From NCBI RefSeq assembly GCF_005048855.1, contig NZ_SUME01000009.1, positions 124,001-188,000 of the forward strand: a stretch of 64,000 nt of DNA, given 5' to 3'. The DNA is from Sphingobacterium olei (lineage in GTDB: Bacteria; Bacteroidota; Bacteroidia; Sphingobacteriales; Sphingobacteriaceae). A program made the position numbers and the translations under genes. Shown piece by piece: positions 23,353 to 33,775 of the stretch. Under the pieces are notes generated by a model, which saw nothing but the letters and a program-made list of their open reading frames with translations, was not told the origin of the DNA and ran no database searches. Each line of letters begins with the position of its first letter. The first letter of the stretch is position 1.

Positions 23353-26022
23353 TTACTTTTGTTTTTCGAGATAAGCGACAAGTGATGCAAACTCTTCCAC
23401 GGTTAATGAATTTACCAATCCTGCCGGCATCATAGAGTTAGGCATTTCTTTTCTTGTAGCGATATTACTCTTTTGTACGGTCGTAACCGAACCTGCAATA
23501 TCTCTCAATACCACTTTATCTGCAGTTTCCTGCGTCACAAAGCCCATATAACTCTTTTTATCTTTTGTACCGACCAATACAGTTTTAAACCCTTGAGAGA
23601 TAGAAGCATCTGGTTTCAATATAGATTCTGCGATTTGTTCGCGATTCATAATTGACCCGATCTGCCCCATAAATGGTCCTTTCATAGGTTCACTTTTGCT
23701 AGTACTATGGCAAGCAAAACAGCCTTGTTTAGTATAGAGTGCTTTGCCTTTTACAGGATCACCTTTTATTTTAGCAAGGGCCAACATGATATCTTCTATG
23801 GAAGTTTTGCCAACCTGTCCTTTTTGGTTTTTGATTTTATCCAAATCAACTTTTTGCTCGGCAACTTCCTTTACTGCTACATCTTTCTTTACCACATTGA
23901 AAGCAGCGATTTCCATACGGAACTTATCATTCAAAGCAGCAAAAAACGGTTTCTTTGAGACCCCTGCTTTTAAGCTTTCCGCCTTCAAGAATTTTTCTAT
24001 GACCTGTGATGACTCCCATTCGACACCTTTATAGTACGGACCGTGCGAATCTGGACGGGTACCCCACCACCATGAAGCATCATAAGCCGGTTCTTGCTTA
24101 TATAGTCGGGCTAAAGTAACCAGGATTTTATCTTTCAGCTTTTGGTCCTTGGTTTTTCCGTACGCTGCGATTAAGCCGTCGACCGCTCGGGTATCATGCA
24201 TATAACGCAAAGCCCATAAAGCCAAGTCAGGACTTTCTGTCCCCAAGAACCCTACACTTGAATTGACTGCGTTCAAGCGAACTAAGGCTCGCACGGCTAA
24301 GTGTGCAGGAATAATCGCGGCATTGGGCACATCATGTGGCCCTTCGACTCCTTTTGCGGGAGCAACAAAAGAAGCAGGCACTGCTGTTTGTAATAAAGCG
24401 TTGGCTGCCTCGACACGCCCAAGACGTCCTAAAGCCACAATGGAAGCTGTCTGTACCCGCACCGATGGATCTTTTAGTCCATCGATAAACGGATCGATCG
24501 GAACCTGCTCCAATGTACCGATGCGATCAGTCAATGCGCGAAAAGCAAATTCCCTGACCTGTTCTTCTTTTGCAAGTTCAACCAACGCTGAAATTGCTTT
24601 TTCTTTCGCTACCTGAGCATAGGTATATATGGCGGCTACACGCACACTTAACGGTAAGTCCTTATCTTTTGCCGTACTTAACGTGACGGCAGTAGCTTCA
24701 TCGGTTGGTCTGGAAAGAAGCTCCTGTGACGCATAAAGCCTAGCTATTGCACTACCTGATTTTAACAGATTGGCTAAATCCGCGACAGAAGCCCTCTTCG
24801 TATCAGGGAATGCTTTGTACGTCCATCCTTTCGGAACGACGCGAGCCACATAACCTCTATCCGGGTTGCCTGAATATCCGGCGCCATCCCAAGCTGCTAA
24901 ATATAATCTACCCGAACCGTCTACATCCAGATCGGTAATTTGTGGCAACTTGATAAACTCTTCTTCTTTTTGTGTAAAGCTTGGCCCATCCGGCGTCACA
25001 TGGTGCAGGTATAGAAAACTTCTTCCCCAGTCTGCCATCATCGGCACCTTATTGTACTTCGCCGGCCAGGTATCTTCGTCCATATATAAGGAACCCGTAC
25101 CCGATCCACCACCCAGCATGGCTAAAGCCGGGATAATCTCTTCTGTGAAATTCTGAAATAATAAAGGATAACCGTACTCTCCCGATTGAATCTGATGGGA
25201 GAACCGGATATCCCATCCGCCACCATCATTGGTATTATCTCTCGTGAAAATATTCATATAAGGGTCGATGGCTAAGTCATAGATATTACGTAAACCGTGG
25301 GTGTATACTTCCACTTCTGTGCCGTCAGGACGTACGCGTAGAATACCCCCGCCCAACATGGTCAATTTTTTACCATCGGTACCCGTTGCATTGTGAAATC
25401 CAAAGTCACCAACGGCAATGTATATCCAACCATCAATCCCCATTCTGATTCCATTGGTCGCGTGGTCGGTACCACGTTCCCGGATGTATTTGGCGTTGCT
25501 CAATCCGACAACAAGTGGTTTGGCCGCTCCATCGGCAACACCGTCCCGGTCTCTATCTTCAAAAACAACCAAGTCCATTCCCGTCGCTATCCCAGTCGTA
25601 GCATCGAATGTGGTATGCAATACAAACACCTGATCGCCTAGGACAAATATACCTCTGGGATTGTCCACTCGGGCAAAATCGGTATGCTTATCCATCTCCC
25701 CATCATTGTCCGTATCCACAAATCGGCGGATAAACCCTTTTCCCATATCTTTTCCCAACGAGCCGATCATATCAACCCCAACGTACAGTTCCCCCGTAGG
25801 AGCTACCGCCAAACAAGCTGGGCTTGGAGTCAGATCCGGACCTGTAAAATGTGTCATGATTAAACCTTCGGGGGCTCCAGATAACATTTTCAGGCTATCC
25901 TGTGCCTGTTGGGTAAAGGAATAATTCCCGATTTTTTTTATTACTTGTTGTTGCGGGTTTTCGACAGCATGGGTCAATCCTAGTAATAGCGGGAAGAGGA
26001 TTAAATTTAGAGTTCTTTTCAT
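23353..26022 (-). CDS. Secreted membrane-bound-dehydrogenase-type beta-propeller with HEAT repeats and cytochrome c domain
   Basis: An 889-residue protein with a signal peptide (MKRTLNLILFPLLLGLTHAV). Residues about 55-385 form the PQQ-dehydrogenase-like beta-propeller of the DUF7133/TIGR02604 type (DLTPSPACLAVAPTGELYVG, then IYVAVG-like blades and NGIRMGIDGWIYIAVGDFGF). HEAT-like repeats follow at about 400-640. A single-heme cytochrome c domain ends the chain, with CFACH (768-772) and a Met ligand around NSMMPAG (860-866). It probably oxidises a sugar or alcohol in the periplasm and passes electrons through its own heme. It is second in a minus-strand pair with the ThuA protein (40-bp gap). 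Confidence 0.85.
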   Translation of the reverse strand: MKRTLNLILFPLLLGLTHAVENPQQQVIKKIGNYSFTQQAQDSLKMLSGAPEGLIMTHFTGPDLTPSPACLAVAPTGELYVGVDMIGSLGKDMGKGFIRRFVDTDNDGEMDKHTDFARVDNPRGIFVLGDQVFVLHTTFDATTGIATGMDLVVFEDRDRDGVADGAAKPLVVGLSNAKYIRERGTDHATNGIRMGIDGWIYIAVGDFGFHNATGTDGKKLTMLGGGILRVRPDGTEVEVYTHGLRNIYDLAIDPYMNIFTRDNTNDGGGWDIRFSHQIQSGEYGYPLLFQNFTEEIIPALAMLGGGSGTGSLYMDEDTWPAKYNKVPMMADWGRSFLYLHHVTPDGPSFTQKEEEFIKLPQITDLDVDGSGRLYLAAWDGAGYSGNPDRGYVARVVPKGWTYKAFPDTKRASVADLANLLKSGSAIARLYASQELLSRPTDEATAVTLSTAKDKDLPLSVRVAAIYTYAQVAKEKAISALVELAKEEQVREFAFRALTDRIGTLEQVPIDPFIDGLKDPSVRVQTASIVALGRLGRVEAANALLQTAVPASFVAPAKGVEGPHDVPNAAIIPAHLAVRALVRLNAVNSSVGFLGTESPDLALWALRYMHDTRAVDGLIAAYGKTKDQKLKDKILVTLARLYKQEPAYDASWWWGTRPDSHGPYYKGVEWESSQVIEKFLKAESLKAGVSKKPFFAALNDKFRMEIAAFNVVKKDVAVKEVAEQKVDLDKIKNQKGQVGKTSIEDIMLALAKIKGDPVKGKALYTKQGCFACHSTSKSEPMKGPFMGQIGSIMNREQIAESILKPDASISQGFKTVLVGTKDKKSYMGFVTQETADKVVLRDIAGSVTTVQKSNIATRKEMPNSMMPAGLVNSLTVEEFASLVAYLEKQK

Positions 26023-26062
26023 CTTAACGTATTGTGATTATTTAAATAGATAGCAATACGAG

Positions 26063-28549
26063 TTATAAGGATAGTATCCATTTTACCATTTCATTTACTT
26101 CTTCTTTTTTTAACGAAGGATGCGCCGGCATGGCCACTTCGCCCCAAACACCGGCACCACCTTTGACGATCTTCCCGTTTAATAAAGATAAAGCATCTTT
26201 ATTGTCTTTATATTTATTAGCGATTTCTTTATAAGAAGGACCGACAGACTTTTTATCCGTTGCATGGCAGGCCTTACAATCTGACGCCAATATCAAGGCT
26301 TCACCTTTCGGTGTATCTAACCCTTCTTTATGTCCCAATTCTCCATTGGCTTTGTCCAGATCTTTATAAACTGTATCTGCAGGCGATTTTTTTGTTGATA
26401 CAGTTTTCTCGACACGTTGTGAAGCCAACTCTCCACCATTATAGTCGATTCTCGATAGCGCTGCATCAGCATTTTCGCTGAACCAACCACTACCGTATTC
26501 CAAGATATATATTTTCCCATCAGGCCCCAGTTCCATATCAATCGGCGAAGCCAATTTCGTAGAAGGCATGAAGGGCTCCATTTTATCAAAGTCACCATTT
26601 GGCAACATCGTCACCACTTTGACCCATCCTCGAACCCAATCGTACATAAAAAATTTCCCGTCATAATAATCTGGATAACGATTCTCTTTTGGCGCCATCG
26701 CCGAATAGTATACGGGGCCAGCCATAGCATTGCGTCCACCTGAACCCACTTGCGGAAAATCCGGGGAATCAGCATAAGGATACCAAATAAAAGCAGGTTG
26801 AGCCAGAGGTAGTTCTTTTATACCTGTATTATTTCGGGAGTTGTTTATCAACTTATCGGGATCATAAGGTGTCTCACTCACCCCTGTTTCATAATCGTAT
26901 GGATGGTATGCATAATTATTACCCACAAAAAATGGCCATCCGTAAAAACCGGCTTCACGCGCTTGGTTAATCTCATCATAACCTCTTGGGCCCCTACTGT
27001 CGTTATCCTCGTTCGCATCCGGACCTACATCTCCCCAGTAAAGGAAACCGGTTTTCTTATCGACCGAGATCCGATATGGATTTCGGTTACCCATGACATA
27101 AATTTCAGGCCTTGTATTTGCCTGCCCCTTTGCAAATAAATTGCCTTTTGGAATCTCATATGAACCATCCTTTTTCAGCTTTATCCTCAAAATTTTACCG
27201 CGAAGATCATTGCTATTTCCTGCGCTGCGTGCAGCATCATACTGTTCATGTCCAGCCCGATCATCTCTTGGTGAGTAACCATTGCTAACAAATTTTTGTC
27301 CCCTCTCATCAAATGGTGTCGAGTTATCACCTGTCGACAGGTAAAGGTTCCTGTCTTTACCAAAAGCAAGAGAGCCACCAGTATGACAACAGATATCACG
27401 TTGTGAATAGAATTGAAGCACAATCTTTTCTGTTGCTAGATCTAACTTATTGTTTTTAAACTCAAATCTAGAAAGACGGTTAACTGAAGTATCTTTTGGA
27501 CTATAAAATGCATATACATAATGATTATCTGCAAAATCTGGGTCAATTGTCAATCCCATAAAACCTTCTTCTGCATTCACATTGGGCATTTCTGTTTTAT
27601 GGTATACGTCTAACAAGCCCACTTGCCTCACCTTTTTTGTTTCCTGATTATAGAGTAGTAATTCGCCTCGGCGCTGGGCCACTAGGATATCCAAGTTGGG
27701 TAAGATGGTCATTTCTGTTGGTTCAAAAAATTCACCAACCGCCAATGCTACTTTAGTAAACCTCTCCTCCTCTGGTACTCGCTTTGTTTTCGCTTTCTTA
27801 TAGTCCAATTCATAATTACCCCCGATTGCATATTCAATACCGCCCAATATGTGTTTCAAAAATAGCGTATCTGTATAGTCTTCCGTCCGATGTCCTAAGC
27901 CGGTGTAAAAAGACCTCCCCCCATCAAAGTCGTGGTACCAGGCCATTGGTGTCTCGTTCATTTGTTCTGGATTGGCATACACCTCTTTGTTGATCGTCAT
28001 CAATTTATGAGTTGATTCGTTCATTTTTTTAAAGACATACCACTCATCCGTATGTACCCAGATATCCGGAAGAGATTTTGTTGCCGGATGTTTTTTATCT
28101 ACTATGGTCAACTTTCCCTCCTTGACTTCTGGGTGCGTCACAAAATATCCTCCTACCAATCTGCCATACCATCCCCAATCGTATTCAGCGTCAGCAGCAC
28201 CATGAATACCTACAAAACCGCCACCTGCCTGTATGTAACGCTCAAAATCAGCCTCCTGATAATTATTCAATAGATCACCAGTTGTATTTAGAAAAACCAC
28301 GGCTGCATATTGCTTTAAAGAATCCTCTGTAAACCATTCGGCATTCGTTGTTGTATCTACATCAAAGTTGTTCTGTAGGCCTAATTTCTGAAGCGCAGCA
28401 TTTCCCTTTTCAATTGAATCGTGATGGAAGCCGGCGGTTTTACTAAAAACCAATATTTTTGGTTTTCCAGAACGCTTTTCATGGCAAGACCCCATAACTG
28501 ATATAAAAATCAGTAACAAAAAGATCTTTGACAAAAGTGTTTTAATCAT
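26063..28549 (-). CDS. Lipoprotein fusion: ThuA domain, PQQ-type sugar dehydrogenase propeller, cytochrome c
   Basis: An 828-residue lipoprotein (lipobox MGSC, Cys22). Residues about 30-240 are a ThuA-like class-I-amidotransferase-fold domain (FSKTAGFHHDSIEKGNAALQ, then GGFVGIHGAADAEYDWGWYG), linked to trehalose/disaccharide utilisation in rhizobia. Residues about 260-700 are a soluble glucose/sorbosone-dehydrogenase propeller (CCHTGGSLAFGKDRNLYLST). The C-terminus is a cytochrome c domain with CKACH (758-762) and Met807. One chain thus joins sugar binding, oxidation and electron transfer. It leads the minus-strand pair, divergent from the DUF1080 gene. Confidence 0.88.
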   Translation of the reverse strand: MIKTLLSKIFLLLIFISVMGSCHEKRSGKPKILVFSKTAGFHHDSIEKGNAALQKLGLQNNFDVDTTTNAEWFTEDSLKQYAAVVFLNTTGDLLNNYQEADFERYIQAGGGFVGIHGAADAEYDWGWYGRLVGGYFVTHPEVKEGKLTIVDKKHPATKSLPDIWVHTDEWYVFKKMNESTHKLMTINKEVYANPEQMNETPMAWYHDFDGGRSFYTGLGHRTEDYTDTLFLKHILGGIEYAIGGNYELDYKKAKTKRVPEEERFTKVALAVGEFFEPTEMTILPNLDILVAQRRGELLLYNQETKKVRQVGLLDVYHKTEMPNVNAEEGFMGLTIDPDFADNHYVYAFYSPKDTSVNRLSRFEFKNNKLDLATEKIVLQFYSQRDICCHTGGSLAFGKDRNLYLSTGDNSTPFDERGQKFVSNGYSPRDDRAGHEQYDAARSAGNSNDLRGKILRIKLKKDGSYEIPKGNLFAKGQANTRPEIYVMGNRNPYRISVDKKTGFLYWGDVGPDANEDNDSRGPRGYDEINQAREAGFYGWPFFVGNNYAYHPYDYETGVSETPYDPDKLINNSRNNTGIKELPLAQPAFIWYPYADSPDFPQVGSGGRNAMAGPVYYSAMAPKENRYPDYYDGKFFMYDWVRGWVKVVTMLPNGDFDKMEPFMPSTKLASPIDMELGPDGKIYILEYGSGWFSENADAALSRIDYNGGELASQRVEKTVSTKKSPADTVYKDLDKANGELGHKEGLDTPKGEALILASDCKACHATDKKSVGPSYKEIANKYKDNKDALSLLNGKIVKGGAGVWGEVAMPAHPSLKKEEVNEMVKWILSL

Positions 28550-28819
28550 AAAAATTTTTTAATCTTATTGGTTTCACCTACTTATTTTGAATTTGACCTA
28601 TAAAGATGCGACTATAACCTCATTCAAACTAGTATTATTTTCGCCAATATATAGATTATTTTGCTGGCTCATTTTTAGACTCCATTCTCTCCTATTTATT
28701 GATGTTTATAAATCGTAGTTTAGTATTAACCGGCACAATCATAATATTATTTTTACAAATAAAATCCTTTTAGCAAAGACAAAATTGCTATATTTATCTT
28801 TTAAAACCTAGTACTTCAT

Positions 28820-30256
28820 ATGAAATTAAACTATTTGAAGTTCGGAACAACCAGCTTATGTTGGTTATTTGGAACGACATTATTATTAGCCCAGCAGCTA
28901 ACCGATCAATCGGAAATTAAACTTAACGACCTCTCTGCCTTCAATGCTGCAGGAAAATCTTGGACTATTGCAGAAAAAGTAATATCAGACCCAAGAAATG
29001 AAAATGAATTGAAAGCTACAAAAGGATCAGGTATCCTCGTCAACATCACTTCCAATAAAGTGAAGGGATCCGACTTGTTAACGAATGCAGTTCACGGAAA
29101 CATGATTCTCGAGCTGGATTATTTAATGGCTAACAATTCAAATTCAGGCATTTACTTGCAAGGAAATTACGAAGTGCAACTTAAAGATTCTTGGGGCGTG
29201 TTACATCCCCTCTCGTCTGACAATGGTGGTATTTACGAACGTTGGGATGACACGAGACCTGAAGGCTCCAAAGGTTTCGAAGGCTACGCTCCACGTCAAA
29301 ATGCAAGCAAAGCACCTGGTCTATGGCAGCACCTGAAAATTGCATTTCAAGCACCACAATTTGATGCTTCAGGAAACAAAACTGCAAATGCAAGAATTTT
29401 AGCTGTTGAGCTCAATGGGGTTATCGTACAGGATAATGTTGAATTGTTCGGACCAACCGGTGGGGCTGCTGATAAAGAAAAACCTTTAGGACCGCTACGT
29501 CTTCAAGGAGATCATGGCTCTGTTGCTTTTAGAAACATTAAAATATCAAAACTTCCCGAAGAGATGCTCAATGGAAACAATAGAGCTGGTGGCGGTGCTG
29601 ACCCTATCTATATAGATGCACCATCCAATACGATGATCAGAAGCTTTGTTAACTATGCTCCGAAGCAAATTGCTGTACATGCAATATCAGTAGGCAGTCC
29701 GTTAAAAACACATTATAGTTATGATTTGGACAATGGTTTGTTATTACAAGCATGGCATGGTGAATTTATTGACGCTACACCAATGTGGGACGGTAGAGGG
29801 AACGGTACTTCTAGAGCTCGTGGAGTAATAACTTCTTTTGTAAAGACCCCTACTCTAGCTTTGGCTCAACTTACAAACAATCAAGCATCGTGGCCAGTAG
29901 ATAGTATAGGTACTGGATTTAGAACGAAAGGTTATGTCATCGATAATGAAGATAGACCCCAATTTAAATATAATATCTATGGTGCAGAGGTGACTGATAT
30001 CATCACGGTGTCTAACAATGGCAAAAGCTTGAGCAGATCCGTAAACATTGACAAACCAGTAGCAAACCTTTATTTTTTATTGGCTAATGCAAGCTCAATT
30101 GAAGAACTCACAAAAGGGTACTATCTCGTAGATGGACAATCTTATTACCTTGAACTTGATAAAGGTGCTCCAAAACCTGTTATTCGGGATGCTAATGGAG
30201 GAAAAGAGCTAATCATCCCATTTGACAAACAATTAAATTATTCTATTTCATTCTAA
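28820..30256 (+). CDS. Secreted DUF1080 protein (3-keto-disaccharide hydrolase-like)
   Basis: A 478-residue secreted protein with a signal peptide ending near LLLAQQ. The DUF1080 concanavalin-like fold occupies about 55-250 (LELDYLMANNSNSGIYLQGN, then LGPLRLQGDHGSVAFRNIKI). A second beta-rich region (260-478) is of unknown role. DUF1080 proteins have been tied to hydrolysis of 3-keto-glycosides formed by periplasmic oxidation, which fits the neighbouring dehydrogenases. Its stop is directly followed by the next gene (22 bp to the preferred ATG), so the two are translated together. Confidence 0.82.
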   Translation: MKLNYLKFGTTSLCWLFGTTLLLAQQLTDQSEIKLNDLSAFNAAGKSWTIAEKVISDPRNENELKATKGSGILVNITSNKVKGSDLLTNAVHGNMILELDYLMANNSNSGIYLQGNYEVQLKDSWGVLHPLSSDNGGIYERWDDTRPEGSKGFEGYAPRQNASKAPGLWQHLKIAFQAPQFDASGNKTANARILAVELNGVIVQDNVELFGPTGGAADKEKPLGPLRLQGDHGSVAFRNIKISKLPEEMLNGNNRAGGGADPIYIDAPSNTMIRSFVNYAPKQIAVHAISVGSPLKTHYSYDLDNGLLLQAWHGEFIDATPMWDGRGNGTSRARGVITSFVKTPTLALAQLTNNQASWPVDSIGTGFRTKGYVIDNEDRPQFKYNIYGAEVTDIITVSNNGKSLSRSVNIDKPVANLYFLLANASSIEELTKGYYLVDGQSYYLELDKGAPKPVIRDANGGKELIIPFDKQLNYSISF

Positions 30257-30277
30257 TTGAAAGAGTACAGATATTAT

Positions 30278-32296
30278 ATGAAACACACCTTTAGAATGCT
30301 AGCAATGCTAGCTTTGAGCTTTGGTTATACTGTTTCCCAAGCTCAAGAAACACCAAAAGAAGAAGACTTTTTTAAGATCATGAAAGTAAGAATGCCCGAA
30401 GGACCTGTTTTAGAGGTTGGCGGACTAGTTACTTTACCTAACGGAGATCTAGGCATATCCACCCGTCGGGGTGATGTATTTATTGTAGAAAACCCAACGA
30501 GCAACAGACCATACTTTCGAAAATTTGCAACTGGTCTTCATGAGATATTAGGCCTGGCTTACAAAGATGGTGCGTTGTATGTGGCGCAAAGAGGTGAGCT
30601 AACGAAGCTCATCGACAAAAACATGGACGGTAAAGCTGATGTCTATGAAACTGTATTTGCTTGGCCGCTGAGCGGACATTATCATGAATACAGTTTTGGA
30701 CCTAAAATAGCAGCAGACGGATCGTTTTTCGTATCCGGAAATGTGGCTTTCGGGAACGAAGAATGGTGGCGTGCAGAAAGCCGTGTTCCTATGCGTGGCT
30801 GGGTTATGAATATTACAGAAGATGGTAAAATGCAACCTTGGGCCGCAGGCGTACGTTCCCCTGCAGGTCTCAATGTCATAGATGGCCAACTTTATTACAC
30901 CGAAAACCAAGGCGACTGGGTTGGTTCTGGAGGTCTATGGAGGGTCAGTAAAGGTGATTTCATGGGACATCCTGCCAGCTTAAGATGGACAACAAGACCG
31001 GATTCACCTGTAAAATTATCCGCTGAATCTTTCTATTCTAAAGTAGACGAACGCCGCATCAAAAATGCGGAAGGACGATACATCAAGCCTGAAAACAGAG
31101 TCAACGAGAATTTCAAAACGGTTTTTGAAATGAAAAAAGAATTTCCTGAAATTCGTCTGCCATCGGTATGGTTACCTCATGGTATCCTTGGTATTTCAAA
31201 TTCTGAGCCCGTAAAAATCCCTAAAGGCACATTCGGTCCGTTTGAGGGGCAATTACTGGTTGGTGACCAAGGAATGAGTATCATTTCACGTGTTTTCTTA
31301 GAAACTGTGAATGGTGAAGAACAGGGTGCTGCATTTATGTTCAGAAGTGGATTTAGATCAGGTGTTTTGAGAATGGCATGGGGACAAGATGGATCTTTGT
31401 TTGTTGGTGAAACTAACCGCGGTTGGGGTTCTGCCGGTGATGCAAATGAAGGTCTTGAGCGCTTGGTATACAATAATCAGATCCCATTTGATATGAAAGC
31501 GGTACGAGCAATGCCTGATGGTTTTGAAATCGAATTCACCCAACCGGTAGATCTAACTTCGGCAGAAGATTTAGCTTCCTATCGTGTTGAAAGTTTTATC
31601 TACAAATATCAGCCGGTATATGGTTCACCTCCAGTTAATAACGAAACCTTAAACATAAAAGGCGTTAAGGTTTCTCCCGATGGACTTAGAGCAAGAATCG
31701 TGGTAGATGGCCTCCGCGAGCACTATATCCATGTCATTAATGTGGATGGCATACGGGAGAAGCAAAATTTCTACTCTATTATTCACCCTGACGCTTATTA
31801 TACATTGAACGCAATACCTACAGGTGAGAAGTTAGCCTTGGCTACACTGAGTACCCGAAACTCCGCAAATGACGCCGTGGTGGAGGTCACTCCGGCTCCA
31901 GTCGAGAAAGCCATTCCAAGTAGCAACAAAGTGGTTGCTGGCAAAAAAACAACGGAAGTAAAGGCAAGCGGAACAGCAAAAGCAAACGAAGTTAAACCTG
32001 CTGCGAAAACTACCGAAGTCAAACCGGCGGTTGCGAAAGCTCCAACTTACCAAGAAGTAAGTGGTTTGTTAACCCGTAATACTTGTTTGGCTTGTCATCA
32101 CCCTACAAAAAAGCAAATAGGGCCGTCTTTTACGGAAATTGCCAAACGCAAATATTCAAATGAAAAAATTTTGCAGCTCATCTATAACCCTCAACCAGAA
32201 AACTGGCCAGGTTATGCGACGGAAATGCCGCCTATGCCACAGGTATCTAAAGCTGACGGCTTAAAAATGGCAGCTTATATCAACTCATTGAGATAA
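30278..32296 (+). CDS. Secreted beta-propeller protein with C-terminal cytochrome c domain
   Basis: A 672-residue protein from the ATG at 30278 (MKHTFRMLAMLALSFGYTVS, a signal peptide); an upstream TTG adds only seven residues. The sugar-dehydrogenase-like propeller covers about 35-400 (GGLVTLPNGDLGISTRRGDV). An Ala/Lys/Pro-rich linker (about 545-595, with KPAAKTTEVKPAVAK) leads to a cytochrome c domain with CLACH and a Met ligand in EMPPMPQ. It belongs to the proteins often annotated as auracyanin-like or cytochrome c family. It should exchange electrons with the other heme proteins of this cluster. Confidence 0.82.
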   Translation: MKHTFRMLAMLALSFGYTVSQAQETPKEEDFFKIMKVRMPEGPVLEVGGLVTLPNGDLGISTRRGDVFIVENPTSNRPYFRKFATGLHEILGLAYKDGALYVAQRGELTKLIDKNMDGKADVYETVFAWPLSGHYHEYSFGPKIAADGSFFVSGNVAFGNEEWWRAESRVPMRGWVMNITEDGKMQPWAAGVRSPAGLNVIDGQLYYTENQGDWVGSGGLWRVSKGDFMGHPASLRWTTRPDSPVKLSAESFYSKVDERRIKNAEGRYIKPENRVNENFKTVFEMKKEFPEIRLPSVWLPHGILGISNSEPVKIPKGTFGPFEGQLLVGDQGMSIISRVFLETVNGEEQGAAFMFRSGFRSGVLRMAWGQDGSLFVGETNRGWGSAGDANEGLERLVYNNQIPFDMKAVRAMPDGFEIEFTQPVDLTSAEDLASYRVESFIYKYQPVYGSPPVNNETLNIKGVKVSPDGLRARIVVDGLREHYIHVINVDGIREKQNFYSIIHPDAYYTLNAIPTGEKLALATLSTRNSANDAVVEVTPAPVEKAIPSSNKVVAGKKTTEVKASGTAKANEVKPAAKTTEVKPAVAKAPTYQEVSGLLTRNTCLACHHPTKKQIGPSFTEIAKRKYSNEKILQLIYNPQPENWPGYATEMPPMPQVSKADGLKMAAYINSLR

Positions 32297-32319
32297 TGAG
32301 TTGTATTATCAATACTTGA

Positions 32320-32363
32320 ATACAAACAAAGCCACTCTTTTTAGGGAGTGGCTTTGTTTGTAT
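32320..32363. terminator. Bidirectional terminator
   Basis: An 18-bp perfect stem (arms 32320-32337 and 32346-32363; core CAAAGCCACTC / GAGTGGCTTTG) with an 8-nt loop separates the cytochrome gene from the convergent ebo operon. Confidence 0.85.
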
Positions 32364-32413
32364 TGGAAAGAATCCTGTAGGTTCTTGATTATATTATAAA
32401 ATTGCCAACAGCA

Positions 32414-33775
32414 TTAATTCTTTTCGCTATGCAAAGATTTCCAAATTAATCCATAAACCTCAGTTGCCTTTATACTGCTGTTATTTAAATCTGTTTCTGT
32501 AATCAAAACAGGATGAAATTCGGAAGGTGTATTGACGCTACCATGTGAACCTTTTACCAGATTGGCATTCAAGGGTATTACATCCATTACATAGCGAAAT
32601 CCTGCTTTTTTTCTCAAGAGTTTATATAATGCACGAAACTTCGAAGACATAAACATTTCTACAGGATCATACCCCGGCTTCTTATGGATATCGACACATC
32701 TGGCATAGTCAGGTGCTTTGTCATCATCGAGCCAGAAGTAATAGGTAAACCAACTTTTCTGATCGGCAACCAACACAAAATCTCCGGCACGCGAATGATC
32801 TATACCATACGTCTTCTTCCCCTCCTTATCAAGCACCATCTCAATCCCTGGTATTTTATCCAAGATTTCTTTGACCTGAGGTAGAACCGACTTATCGTTG
32901 ATATAAACATGTGCTACCTGATGATCCGCCACTGCAAAGGCTTGAGAAGCCCCGGCATCTAATAACTCCAAACCACGCTCTACACGTATCTGTAATAATC
33001 CGGCTTGTCTAAATATCCGGTTGATATGTATGGGAGAGTCTACAGGTAAAATGCCGTATTCAGAAAGAATAATGATATTAGCTCCTTTTTTCTCATAGAA
33101 CGCTACCAAGTCTCTTATCAAAGCATCGATCTCACCTAATTCTTTACTGATATTGGGCCAATCATTTCCAAATTTTTGCAGACAATAATCCAAATGTGGT
33201 AAGTAGATCAACGAAAGTGTTGGATCGTAAAGCTCTTCGGTGATCATGGATGCCTCCGCAATCCATCTGCTGGATTGGATATTGGCTCCCGGGCCCCAAA
33301 ATTGAAACAGCGGAAACTGACCAAGTTTTTCCTGTAAAATATCACGCAGTTCGGCGGGCTGGGCATAGCAGTCGGGCAGTTTCCGACCATCGGCCAGGTA
33401 GTTGGGACGAGGTGTCACGCTATAGTCCACATCAGAATACATATTGTACCACCAAAATAGATTGGCACAGGTAAAGTTTGGATCTTCTTTTTTGGCTTTG
33501 TCCCAGATCTTTTCAGCAAGAACCAATTTATTGGACTGCTTCCAGAATTTGATTTCGACATCCATATCATCGTACCAGCCGTTTCCCACAACACCATGCT
33601 CGGTAGGCTGTTTACCCGTCAGATAAGTAGACTGTACACTAGTCGTTACCGCAGGTAGCATAGGCGCTATAGCTGCCAGATTTTTATTTTCTATATACCG
33701 TTTTAAGAATGGCGTATACTTTCCTATCAAATTTGCGGATAAGCCCACTACATCAATCACAACCGTCTTCTTCAT
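32414..33775 (-). CDS. eboF: EboF: alkaline-phosphatase-superfamily protein (nucleotide pyrophosphatase type)
   Basis: A 453-residue type I phosphodiesterase/nucleotide pyrophosphatase-like protein. The nucleophile region is MLPAVTTSVQSTYLTGKQPT, with the Thr likely catalytic. Metal-binding Asp/His residues follow (LPHLDYCLQKF, then DHSRAGDFVLVAD and KGSHGSVNTPSEFHPVLI). It is the last gene of the ebo operon; its ATG directly follows the eboE stop. The substrate in the ebo pathway is unknown. The gene symbol is assigned from family plus complete synteny. Confidence 0.85.
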   Translation of the reverse strand: MKKTVVIDVVGLSANLIGKYTPFLKRYIENKNLAAIAPMLPAVTTSVQSTYLTGKQPTEHGVVGNGWYDDMDVEIKFWKQSNKLVLAEKIWDKAKKEDPNFTCANLFWWYNMYSDVDYSVTPRPNYLADGRKLPDCYAQPAELRDILQEKLGQFPLFQFWGPGANIQSSRWIAEASMITEELYDPTLSLIYLPHLDYCLQKFGNDWPNISKELGEIDALIRDLVAFYEKKGANIIILSEYGILPVDSPIHINRIFRQAGLLQIRVERGLELLDAGASQAFAVADHQVAHVYINDKSVLPQVKEILDKIPGIEMVLDKEGKKTYGIDHSRAGDFVLVADQKSWFTYYFWLDDDKAPDYARCVDIHKKPGYDPVEMFMSSKFRALYKLLRKKAGFRYVMDVIPLNANLVKGSHGSVNTPSEFHPVLITETDLNNSSIKATEVYGLIWKSLHSEKN

